DNA of 64,000 nucleotides, taken from positions 1,587,292 through 1,651,291 of the forward strand of contig SSBO01000014.1 of assembly GCA_005281725.1 (NCBI GenBank), given 5' to 3'. Both the position numbers and the translations under genes were made by a program. How positions within the stretch are numbered: the stretch's first letter is position 1; each line of letters begins with the position of its first letter. Under the pieces are notes generated by a model, which was not told where the DNA came from, did not search any database, and saw nothing but the letters and a program-made list of their open reading frames with translations. This document shows, in pieces, positions 41,119 through 53,400 of the stretch. This DNA is from Wuchereria bancrofti (Eukaryota > Nematoda > Chromadorea > Rhabditida > Onchocercidae).

Positions 41119-44100
41119 ATGGCATCGCCAATAGGTAAACGTACAGCACGACCAACACCATCATTTGCAAAAACAAAACGGAACAGGTTAGATATGTTTG
41201 AATTTCATGTAATTAAAAATGACAGAGTGTGTTTATTGTTGAAATTTCTGCTAAGCTAAAGAAGAAAAATTATCAAAAATGTTGTCATAAGTATGGAATT
41301 TACCTTGGTCGCCCTTTCCAAAGATAAAAGTGAGAAGGATTGAGTTGATTTTAGAAAGAATTTTCTTTTTTTTTCTCAAAAGGCTGATATTTTGATTTTA
41401 TCTGATAAAATGGTTGCATTATTGCCAAGGGAAGAATTTTATAAACTTATCGATGTCATTCTCTTGTTATCTATAATAGTTATCAGTAGTTCTGGTACTT
41501 TCGATAACGTTATTTTATATTTCAACTTAATTGAATTGCAGACCTATTGACAATGAGCCATCTGTTTTCGTAACACAGCTGGCATCACTAGCACCGTCGG
41601 ATGATGGTTCAGTAAGAACTACGGTTAACCAATTTGAAACGAGTCAGTTTTTCTTGTTTTTATTTTTAATCAAAGTATTCTACGTTCTGAAAATGACAAG
41701 GGATGATTGGTGGCAAAATATAGAAATAAAGCATTCTGGGAAATATGTAAAATATTTCACAGCAGTGCCAGCATCAATATGTCTTTATTTTGATTATCTT
41801 ATCTTACAATATTCGGGCTTCTATATGACTGGTTTTTATATGTGAAATGCGAATATTCATTTGGATGCTTATGTTCAGATCGTATTTGGGCTCGTCCACC
41901 GATTCCTGATGAATTATATACGAGACCGGAAATCGATTTTCAAGTTGTTGATGTTGATTATTATATGAGTAAGCGAAATTTTCTAAAGACAAAGTTGAAA
42001 TTACAGCTTAAAATTTTTTCATTGAAAGTAATGAATACTAAGTTCTCTAGCTATAGAAATGTTACACCGAAATTTAAAGTGCCCATTGTTTAGTGATCTG
42101 AATTGTCTACAATTCAAATAAAATTTTTCAGCTCTGCCTTAAAATTATAACTTGAAGCGCTTGTAAAACTAACACCACTTTGATAAGTGCAATAACTATA
42201 CATGTTGACATCATAGTACATCCAAATGCTTCATTTTCATTTCAGATGATGAAAATAATATTGTCATTCGTTTATTCGGAGCTACTGCTAATCAAAATTC
42301 AATTTGCGTGCAAGTTCATGGATTCCTTCCTTACTTCTATGTCTTATTGGAAAGTCGGTTTGATGAAGAGCACATAGAGTATGCGAAGAAATACCTGAAT
42401 GATATTGTTAAGGTTTAGATTTGAAGACTTTTTCATTTTCTTTAACGTTCTAATGTTTCTTTAAAAGCTATGATATTATTTTAGCTTTATTTTTATGTGG
42501 TTATAGTTTCAAAATTAGACATTTTTGAACTTCAGGCGCAAGTTCCGGCAAACATCGGTATCTCAAAGAACGTTGAGAATTTAGTCGTTGATCTCAGTAT
42601 TGTACATGGTGCCAGTATTTATGAGTATAAAAAGGATCTAAATCAGAAGTTTCTAAAAGTATATGTTTGTTCGCCGAAGCTTCTTAATCTCTGTAAGCCA
42701 TGGAATTTTGCTAACAAAATTTACGACAGTCAGATTTCGCAACTTTTAACTATGATGTTTTTGATGTTTTTATTGCATCTTCTGGAATTATTTTTAAATA
42801 TGATACGGTGGCACTAAATCTGTTTTTTTTCAGGTCGACGAGTGTTTACTAATGGAGTGAACTTGATAAAAGGAGGGCAAATGGAGTCATTATCATGTTT
42901 TGAAACAAATATTGATTTCGAAATTAGATTTATGACAGATCATAATTTGGTTGGTTGCGCCTGGGTTACGTTACCATCGGAAAAATATCGAATTGTTGAA
43001 GGAAAAGATATGATCAGTCGTTGTCAGTTTGAGGTTTATTTTCATTGTCTTTTTTTTTTCTAAAAAAACGTCAAAATTACTGATTGGTAATATGCCTTCG
43101 AAATTCTATTGAAATTGTCAGTTCAGTGCATCTCTTGGACTTTAGTGTATTATTGTGCACAATTGTACAATGAAATTGTGCAGAATATTTCACACAATTA
43201 AAATCATTTATTTATCATTGTACAGAATGCTTACAGAAGACAAGTTATCTCCATAAACACACCTAGTGACCAAAATGCGGTGTATTACTGATTTAACCTT
43301 ACATTCTTGAGATTGCACTACTCTGACAATTTCAGTAGCTATTTAAATAATAAGGTTGCAAATTGATTGAGTCGTAGTATTTAAAAAAATATTTTGCAGT
43401 GCTCTATAAACAATACAGATCTCGTCATTCATTCTCCTGAATCATCTCCAAGATGGTCGTCAATAGCACCACTGCGTATTTTATCATTTGATATTGAATG
43501 TACAAATCGACAAGGTTAGAAAATTTGTTATTTTCATTTCAAAAATTTCCATGTTTGCTTCTTTAATTTTATAGGGACCAAATTCCATGTAGTATGGATG
43601 AAACTTCATTTGTCATTTAAATCATCATCTTCAAGCTTTCATATGATATAAGAAATATGTTTCATTACTCAGTTAAATTCTGCACGAATTATTTAATGCA
43701 TTTCATTGTATTGGTGCAGATTTATAGCTACTGGCTCCTAATTTTCCAGTTTTTTAAATCATATGTGTTTGCTTTATCTCAAGTTTTCGAATTTTAGGTA
43801 AAATATGTTTGGTTGTGTGGTTATTACTGTTTTCAGGAATATTTCCGGAAGCTCACACGGATGCTGTTATACAAATAGCTAATATGGTCAAAATTGAAGG
43901 CGAGAATGAACCATTTATTCGGAACTGTTTTGTGATTGGTGAAACTGCTCCAGTCATTGGCAGTGAAATTATTGTTTCGAAATCAGAAGAGGAATTGCTT
44001 AAGGTGAGAAGAATTTTGAAAGTTTTGATCCTCTTTTAAAAATAGACTTTAATTTATTCTCACCTTCTTAGTTTGTTGAATATATCAATTTGCTAATTAT

Positions 44101-47100
44101 TTTCAGAAATGGGCAGAATTTGTGCGTACCGTTGATCCAGATCTCATTACTGGTTATAATATTCAAAATTTTGATTTCCCATATATTGTAGAACGCGCTC
44201 GAGCACTAAAGGCTTGTTGTTTTGTCTTTGGTTAAAGGGAAATTTTCACTCAACAAATAATTAGTTGTAAACTTTATTGCTTTAGATTGAAAGTCGAGCA
44301 ACAATGCTAGGTCGTATTCCAAATTCACTTTCAAAAGTGCGAGAAATGCCTTTATCAAGTAAACAGATGGGTAATAGAACGAATAAAATAACAAATGTTG
44401 AAGGACGGGTTATTTTTGATGTCATTCAAGTAAGTTAATTTATGTTAATACGATGATTTCATGAACACACAATCAATCAGGTATATCGTATGTGCCAGTA
44501 TCATATAAACACTCAATAACTTATTTCTTCCCCTATAAGTAGTTGTTATTTATTTTGTAAACAAAGAGAATGTATGAATTACAATTATTGTTTTTTTTTA
44601 CGATTATTGTTTCGCAATTAAGTTTACAAAGTCCGAAAAGACAGAAAATTAAAACAGATTATAGGTTGATTGCAAGTGCACATGTACCATTTCATGTGAG
44701 GCAGAAATGTTTATTCTATAAATAGTAATTCAAGCTTAAAGTTTACTGGACACTAAAATGCATTGCTTTACGGGAAATATATCGGTATTAGCGACAATAT
44801 ATCGTCTTGTAAACAGAAAGTCACAGGTTCAATCTCTGCATTTGGCGTGTTGTATAATAAACATAACCTGATTAAAGAATTCAGGTTGTTTTGCGAGATT
44901 ACAAGTTACGAAGTTATTCATTGAACAGTGTCAGTTACCACTTTTTATGTGAGCAGAAGGAAGATGTCGATTACTCAATGATTGCAGACTTGCAGGTGAG
45001 TAAATTTACATGATTTTGGAATTTAAAAAGTAACTAACGTTTGTATGCAGTAGCTGTATTTAGTAATATGTGATTATTGACACCCAAGTTTTTCAAAGGA
45101 ATTTTAGAATGGAAATGCTTTTACACGCCGTCGACTAGCTATTTATTGTATGAAAGACGCATATTTGCCGCTAAAGTTGCTTCAAAAATTGATGTCCATC
45201 ATTAATTACATTGAAATGGCACGTGTTACCGGTGTTCCTCTCGATTATCTACTTTCTAGGGGTCAACAGGTCAAAGTCATGTCACAGATCTTGCGAAAAG
45301 TATGGATTTTCAAAAAATATGCAGTATTTTTTTTTTTTTTTACATTACTGTCTATATTTAGATAAAAGTTGTGCAGTCTGCTTATACTAGAAGTTCAGAG
45401 AAATGGGATTTACTGTAAATTTTAGGCAAAATCGCTGCATTTCTTTTTACCAGTTATTGATATCGTACAAGCTGACGATACCTACGAAGGTGCAACAGTA
45501 ATCGATCCTATTCGGGGTTTTTATAACACTCCAATTGCAACTCTTGATTTTGCATCTCTGTATCCGTCCATTATGATTGCCCACAATTTATGCTATACCA
45601 CACTGATTCGGGGTTCAAATGCAACTCATAAGTAAGTTGTTTGAAAGCAGTGGAAGATAAGTCTCGGAAATGTATGGTACTCTGGAAATTTGTTTATAAT
45701 AAAGTGCGAAGAGTAGTTTTTTGAAATTTTTAGTCTATCTGACTCTGATTTCGAAGTGACTCCGTCAAATAATCGCTTCGTGAAGTCAAACATTCGTCGT
45801 GGTTTGTTGCCTCAAGTTCTGGAAGATTTGTTGAATGCCAGAAAACAAGCAAAGAATGATCTGAAGAATGAGAAGGATCCATTTCGGTAAAAAGATTTTT
45901 CATTTTGAAACTGATATCACTTGTTAAATGAGTGGGTTGATTGTTTACACTTCACATGATTAGCTAGCATAGGGGACAAAATTCTCCATAAAATTTTATT
46001 AAAATTGGTGTCGACAAGGAATAACTACTTAGCTTTGGAAGCAGGCACATAGTAATGGAAACTAGCTGGAATTTAGAGCAATTACGCTTGGAAATGCAGA
46101 CTTGAAATATTAATTCTTATTTGCAAATGCTAAGGTTATCTTGCTGAAAATCTTATCTCTCTTGCTACTTGGCGGGATGGTATTTGAAGTGAAGGATGAA
46201 GTCTAGAAATATTATGAGAAAAATTTGTTTCTTTTGCAACTTTTTTAAGACGTATGGTATTAAACGGTAGACAACTTGCTCTGAAAATATCGGCTAACTC
46301 AGTTTATGGTTTTACGGGTGCTTCGGTTGGGAAGTTACCCTGTTTAGAGATCTCGCAATCAGTAACAGCCTATGGCCGTCAGATGATTGATTTAACGAAA
46401 AGTGCAGTTGAGGAGATATACAAAGAGGGTTACCTGGATGGCAAATGTCCATGCAATGCTCAGGTAAATATTTTATGCAAGAATTTTGTTACTGATGGAT
46501 CAGTAGCGTTTCCAAGTATGAGTTAAATCATTATTTCTCCTACCAGCTAAATGTCGAATCGTTGAGAATTGCATATCTTACATTGAAGAAAATCATATTT
46601 AATATTTGGATTGGGAGAAATTATACTTTAATTTGGAGTTTAAAACGAAGAAAATTGAAATTAAAGTTCATTTTTGATTGTGCGGTGGAAGAAAAAATGA
46701 AACAGTGCAAATTCGGTAGCTTCTTCGACTTATAGATTTTTTTCTACTTTTTACGGATTTTAGGTTATTTACGGTGATACCGACTCAGTGATGGTGAAAT
46801 TTGGTGTTAAAGACGTCAAAGCAGCGATGGAACTTGGTTTGCATGCTGCTACAGAAGTTAGCAAGAAGTTCATACCTCCAATTAAATTAGAGTTTGAAAA
46901 GGTATCAGACTTCTGTTTGCCATCTCCGTCAATGATTGGTGGAACTGACGAAGTTTCAAATTTCTAAACTTTCTAAATTTCAAACTTACGATATCAAATT
47001 TCTTGCAGTGCAACTTTCAAGGTATTTGAAAATAAATTTTTCTATTTTTTGCTGATTTCTTTTTTCTATCCACAACGACTAATATGTTAAGCGGTAGCGA

Positions 47101-49299
47101 AGTTAACAATAAAGCTGAAGTTTGTCTAGTTTAGTAAAAGATTAAAAGTATAAATTTTAACAGATAAAGTGGTAAAAGAAAAAATTTTAGTGAAATTTTA
47201 ACAGATAAAGTGGTAAAAGAAAAAATTTTAGTTTTTGTTTTTTCTAAAATCTGTATATTACAGGTTTACTCACCCTTTCTGTTGATAAACAAGAAACGCT
47301 ATGCTGGTTTATATTTTACAAGACCTGAAAAGCATGACAAAATTGATTGCAAAGGATTAGAAACAGTTCGGCGTGATAATTGCCCGCTGGTGTCAAAAGT
47401 TTTGAGTACATGTTTAGAAAAAATGTTGTTGGAAGGTGATGCTACAAGTGCTCTGGAACATGCTAAAAAGGTTTTTTCTTTTAAATCAATTTTTTTTACG
47501 CTGTATAGCTTGACAAATGGGTTTTCTTGGTATTTCAAATTTATACTTGGAATTTTTCAAACAGGTAATATCAGATCTTCTTTGCAATCGTATTGACATC
47601 TCAGAACTCATAATCACCAAGGAACTAACTCGATCAAGTAATGTGAGTTTTTTTAATAGAAGTTATTACTTTTGCTTTGCAAACTTGTTTGCTTTCATTC
47701 GGTACCATCTATTTCACTGTAAAATTTTCTTTACAATTTTTTTTTTTATTTCAGGCTTATGCTGCGAAACAGGCACACGTAGTTTTAGCAGAGAGGATGC
47801 GAGAGCGTGATTCCGGATCAGCACCGCGCTTGGGTGATCGCGTACCTTATGTTATTGTTGCCAAAGGCCAGAAGGTAGGTTTTAAATCTTTCAGTTTTTG
47901 TATGGCTACTTCCAATTGACGTACTCGAGTAATATAAATCAAAACAATCTATGTTTTAGGTCCCAGCTTATGAAAAAGCAGAGGATCCTATATATGTATT
48001 GCAAAATAATATCCCTATTGATACAGCCTATTATTTGGAAAATCAACTGGCCAAACCACTGGCGCGTATTTTTGAACCTATCCTGGGTGATAAAGCTGAA
48101 TCAATTTTAACAAGTAATGCTTTGAAATTGAAGAACTTTACTGTTTAGACAAGGGACATAAAAGAATTTTTTGTTGATTGTTCTTCACTGTTCTTGATTT
48201 TAAGCTGGTGTACATACGTTGGTTAGAACAGTGGTGCAGTCCAAGAAATCCGGATTGTCACAGTTTTTCCAGAAAACCGAACGGTGCCTTTCATGCAAAA
48301 GTAGTTTACCAAAAGGTGTTAGTGATGCTACATGCGCACATTGTAAACCAAATGAAGGAAAGGTTTTCATTACCCATGTAAGTTACAATTCTTCTTATGT
48401 AAAAATCTGTATAATTTAATTTTTTTGCCTATAATCTATAATTTATTGCATGTTGCTAATCATTGCAATATGCATACGTAATGATTCGTCCCTTTTTTTT
48501 AGTAAACATTTCTTTAAGTCAGTTTCCGGAGCGAGTGCTGTGCGAAAAATATGTCTTTTCATAATGCTAATATTGTGTATTGCAATAATACATGAATGCA
48601 TATAATACACATAATCAATGGTAGTATTAAATATTAGAATTTTCGAACTTCATTTCGTTATATTTTTTAAAATAAATTTTCTTTTTGCTAAGAATTTGCT
48701 AGAAAAAGAATTGATGATTTTGACTTCAAAGTTATTCTGCTTCTGAACTCTTTTCTTCATATTTTATTGATTGTTATTTCAGTTAGCTCTAATGAATGCT
48801 ATAGAAAACCGTTTTGCACGATTGTGGACCGAATGTCAGAATTGTTCTGGGACAATGAACGAGGAAGTGCTTTGCTCTGCGTAAATTTTTTTGTTTAAAT
48901 TTTTCCTTAAAAGATTTCAAAATCTTGGAAATAAAACAAAATCATGGTTTCGTTTATAAACTTACTAAATTTTGTCATTGATTATAAGTCATAAAGGAAT
49001 CTTATTTTCCACTTCAATATTAATGTCTGGTAATTGAAGACTCATTATCAAGGAAATATTTCCGTAATTTGTCTTTTCAGTTATAAAAAATTGCTTAGAA
49101 ATAGATTTATCTAAGTCTTTGGAAGTTAACGGTTCCTTGGTTAATTCATAATTTGAGCTGATTTTTTATTTTTTGAAAATAATATACGTTTTGATTTTGC
49201 AGAAGAGATTGTCCAATCTTTTATATGCGAGAAAAAGTACGATATGATCTTGCAGAACAGATGAAATCTCTCCAGCGATTTTACCTTTCAACTTGGTGA
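41119..49299 (+). CDS. POLD1: DNA polymerase delta catalytic subunit (family B)
   Basis: Replicative polymerase with 3'-5' proofreading, working with PCNA in the nucleus. Exons: 41119-41186, 41542-41606, 41879-41968, 42246-42412, 42536-42692, 42834-43033, 43400-43514, 43837-44003, 44107-44211, 44286-44429, 44885-44995, 45108-45299, 45426-45631, 45734-45886, 46250-46463, 46764-46901, 47264-47470, 47565-47642, 47755-47874, 47960-48113, 48205-48377, 48783-48880, 49203-49299; 1072 residues (human enzyme about 1107). Exonuclease: FDIEC ~279, [11 protein letters not shown] ~359, YCMKD 475-479. Polymerase: DFASLYPSI from 568, [12 protein letters not shown] ~659, YGDTDSV 721-727. CysA C978/C981/C994/C997; CysB C1026/C1029/C1039/C1044, the C-x2-C-x9-C-x4-C iron-sulfur ligands. 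KSGLSQFF at ~965-972 resembles a PCNA-binding box. All catalytic Asp/Glu are present. Weak points are the exon 2 donor (41606) and the exon 9 donor, which reads GC. Confidence 0.97.
44212..44285 (+). other. Probable GC-AG intron in the polymerase delta gene
   Basis: Exon 9 ends ...RARALK with CTAAAG followed by GCTTGT, not GT. The next exon must start at 44286 in phase 0. No GT donor nearby gives phase 0 without either adding ACCF (GT at 44224) or deleting VERARALK, which the family conserves. A GC donor at 44212 is therefore the best fit. Confidence 0.5.
44770..44846 (+). pseudogene. Decayed tRNA-Thr (TGT)-like relic in a polymerase delta intron
   Basis: The stretch GTCTTGTAAACAG is the hallmark anticodon arm of eukaryotic tRNA-Thr(TGT), with the anticodon at 44808-44810. 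It is followed at the right distance by a T-arm (CACAG, loop GTTCAAT, CTCTG; four of five pairs). The anticodon stem has mismatches, the D-arm is unclear and no good acceptor stem is found, so it is not a working tRNA. The 5' limit is approximate. It lies in intron 10, in the sense direction. Confidence 0.4.
47152..47231. repeat. 41-bp tandem duplication in polymerase delta intron 16
   Basis: A 39-base segment ending in AAGAAAAAATTTTAG occurs at 47152-47190 and identically at 47193-47231, just upstream of exon 17. Each copy ends in a TTTTAG that could act as a decoy 3' splice site; the acceptor used at 47263 (ATTACAG) gives the conserved [15 protein letters not shown]. Confidence 0.9.
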
Positions 49300-50476
49300 T
49301 AAATTTGAATCCATTTAATATCGATAAAATTTCCAACTTTCTGACTTATGTTAACCAATTGCATTGCAACTACATACAATTACATGCAAAAGAGATACAT
49401 AAAAGTACTGTGACGTACGTAACTGATGAAAGTGAAACAAGTTTCTGTATTCAAGTAGCAGTAACTGATCACGAAGTATGAAGATATAAAGATTTTTCTA
49501 AAAAATTTTTGGAGCTTAAAAAATTGGTAGAAACGTTGATTTATTCATCCCATCGAATCTAATTATTCTTATATTGTAAAAAATTAAATTCACGACCAAG
49601 CAAATATATTTGCATGAATTATCTGATATATTCTGATAAACACGATGATAGGAAGGAAGTGGGATTGAATGAAATCTGATAACTTCGTTCTTGTTTTGTT
49701 TTAAATTTGTCCTAAACAACGATACATCTACCAATGATTCGAAAAGACAATCAGTTCACCAAGAAATGAAAGAAAATAATTGCGGAAAAAAGCATTAGCA
49801 AAGCACTGAGTTACACATACAGTGAAAAGATACTGGTTAAAGAGTTTTTCGAGCGATAGTTGAAGCATTTAGCTTAGCACAAGTTTGAACTGAGCTAATT
49901 ACACTTCATCGATTGTTCTACTCTTCCAATTCTAAATGCTAAAATCTATTGTTACACATATCACAACTGATAGATAGGAAGGCATCAAAATTCTTCGTTT
50001 CATCTATATTTAATGATTTCATATCTTGTTTTCAGTTAAAATAACACAAATTTAAATCCTCTTTTTTCTCTCTCTCAAATTTTTGATACTTAAAATTGTT
50101 TCTGATAAAAAACAAAAGTTTGTCTTTCAATAACTATCAAATATTTTGTAAATTTTTCTCATAATATGGCATAAATGAATGAATGACACGGTATCTCTGA
50201 TAGAATCATGATATTTCTTATCATGTGATAAATTCACTGATATCACAACTTAATTACTGACAGTTAAGTCATCTTTTTCAACGGATAACGTAGATTCATA
50301 TTATTATTGTTTTTTCTACCATTCATTTACAAAAATAATAATTATTATTATTGTTATTGTTGTTGTCGGTTTTTTCTACTCCCACTGTGGTAGTAGTAAT
50401 TGTTGTTAAATTATTGTTAAATGTGATATTTGTTTATACGTTTATATGATTGTTATAATTTCAAAGGTTATCAAAT
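49300..50476. other. Spacer between polymerase delta and the ANL ligase gene
   Basis: AT-rich, with no supported gene. Open frames here (for example 49516-49734 on the minus strand) have no splice context or family resemblance. A short ATT trinucleotide tract lies near 50336-50365. It should hold the polymerase 3' UTR and the ligase promoter. Confidence 0.7.
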
Positions 50477-53400
50477 ATGAGTACCAAATGCGATTTATTA
50501 TTTGGAACATTACCAGAATTTGTTTACAAATGTGGCGAAATTGATCGAGTTGCAGCTGTATTTGATCATGAAAAAATCACTTTTACATTTGCAGATGTAA
50601 AAAAAGAAGTAAACTTTTTTTTTTTGAAAAAAGTTCACGAAAGTAAATTAAATTTTGATTTTGATTTTAAATTTAGAGTTTAATAAATTTGCTTTTAATT
50701 TTTACAGATGGATACATTAGCAGCAGGTCTATTATCAATTGGCCTTAGGCCACAAGATCGTGTCCTCATTTGTGGTTCAAATACAGCTCATTTCTTTATT
50801 TGTCCATTGGCATGTGCAAGAGCTGATTTAATCTTTTCTTTAATGAATCCAAATTTTGCAAATGCTGAACAACTCAAATATGCGCTTCTTAAGGTATATT
50901 TTATTTTCACTGCAAAGTTGAAAATTGAATTTTCTAAATTTTGATGTTAATTTTAAAACTTAATTCGTTATCTTTTTAGTCTAATTTTAATTTTAATTAC
51001 GAATCAAATAAGTTAATAAGTTATTGTAACAAATGATAAAATATATTAGCTAATTATTGTAATCAAGAGCAAAAAACGAAAATGTTTTTATGAATTAAAT
51101 TTTTAAATTTAAAATATTATAAATGATTTATTTACTTATCAATTTCAACATTGTTAATTTGTTGTTTTCAGGGTGAATTTCGTGCTATAATTTGTTTTCC
51201 GGCTAATCGTGAAGTTGAATTTTTAAATAATTTATTGAATGAAATATCACCAGAATTAATGTACTCAGTTAAAGGCCGTCTATATAGTAAAGTGATACCA
51301 AAATTAACTCACGTAATTATGGCTGAAGAAGAGCATAAACATGCGTAAGCCTTAATATTTCTTGAAATTTAATGAATAAAATTAAGTAATAATGTCTTTT
51401 TGAATTTAAATTTTTCTAATTAAACATATTTTTCTAAGAATTAATAACTGAATGCAAATATTATAGTGGTACGTTTACGTTATCCGAAATTTATGGACGA
51501 AGTAATCGAGAGAGAGTTGATAAATTACCAGATTTTATGACGTGGAATACGCATAAACTTGTAGCTTTGCAATTTACGTCTGTAAGTTAATTACATTTAT
51601 ATTTTACTTTTAAAACTTAAATTTTTTTAGATTTAAGCTTTCATATGCTTTAAACAGAAGTAGAAATGATAAATCATTTTTAACTTAGCAATTCAAACTA
51701 AGCCAAATAATATTTTTGATTAGTCAATCATTACATAGTAAAGTAAAGAAAAAAGCCAAGCAAGTGAGAAAATCATTGTTTCTTTTTACATTAGGCTAAT
51801 TTAAGCTAGTTTAAGCTTAAAAAGTGACAATTTATGATCTCTCTAAAAGTGCAAATTTTTGGCTAAAAAGAAAAAAACAAACGAAAATTTGAATTTAATG
51901 CTTAATTTGTCATCCTTTTTTTGAATTTAAACAAATAAATGTATTATGCGTATATGTCTAAATATAATTCTTTTTTGTTGCATTGATTTTTAAATTTTCT
52001 TTTTAATTAAATCATAAAATGCAAAAAAAATAGAAAAAAAAAAAGCAAAAAAATTACTTAATTGAAACTTTAGAAAGGATAAATTATAAATATTTTGCAA
52101 ATCCCCTAAAATGTCAAAATTATGGCACAGTCACTTCATTATTTCAGCTTAATCAAAAATAAGAGTTAAAGAAAAAAAAAAATGAATGAAATCATTCTTC
52201 CAAAAATTTTTTTTTCTTTCCCTAAATTCTTTGCTTCTGTTCCTTTTCCTGTCAAAATAATTTTATTTACATATATATTAAATTTAACAAAAGAGAAGGG
52301 AAAAAGAAGGTTTTAAAGCGCTCTGTGCTATTCGTCAAAAAAAAAAAAAAACTTTTTAGTTTATTGAATTTTTCAATTTTAACCTATGAAATTTCTTTCC
52401 TTATCATATTTTTCAAAAAAAATTTATCATTTTTTCTCCTTTCTTTTTTCCCTTTCTTCATATCTCCTTTCCCTCTCTCTCTCTCTCCCTCTCTCTCTGT
52501 TATTTTTCTCCTTCTTTTATAAAATTTTGTTTTCTTATTCATTTTACATTTCTCTTTGATTGATGAATTAAATTTGCTATTCTTATGCATCCAGACAACA
52601 AATACATTAACATGTCAATGTGTTTGTGTATAAATAAAAAGAAAATTATGCATAAAAATTTTTCCTGAAAAATAATATTTTTTCAATGAATTTAATAAAT
52701 TAATTAAAAAATTTTATTTAACAAATTGATTAGTTAGACGTTTTGAATTAATTAGGAAAATTTAAATAACTTTTAAATAAACTATTGCATTGGTTATGAT
52801 TATTACTTTGTATTAACATTTTATAAAGTAATTTAATCAAATTCAACAAAAAAAAATCAAATATTCTTTATTAAAAAATTCAAATTATAAAAAAAGAAAA
52901 TTTGCACCACATATTCATTAATGTTTTCAACGTTTAACGATAATAATTAAATCATTTATAAGGGTTATATCTCTGAATAGTTTATTTTTTCTCATTTTAA
53001 AATTGATTAATTTAATTTAATTGTTTGAATGAATAATGAATAATTGAAATAATTCACAATAATATTTATTATTATTTATTATTAATGTAGTTAACATTGA
53101 TAATAAATAATTAATAAAAAATAAGTAAACAATCAATTTGTGCTGCACTCATCCCTTTCCCATTAAAAGGAAATTTTTTAGATCAGAAATTTTTGCAGAT
53201 ATTCTCAATTATTGAGAATACTACCGAAGGTTTTGTGTAATGAAATGAAATCTGAAATAATATTTCTTAAAAATCAATTTTATTGGATTGAAAAAATAAT
53301 TGATAATAATTAATAACAATAATAATAATATTTTCAACTTTCAATGACAAAAGTTTAATCAATTAGACCACTTTTTTTTTGTTTGTTTTCTATACAAAAT

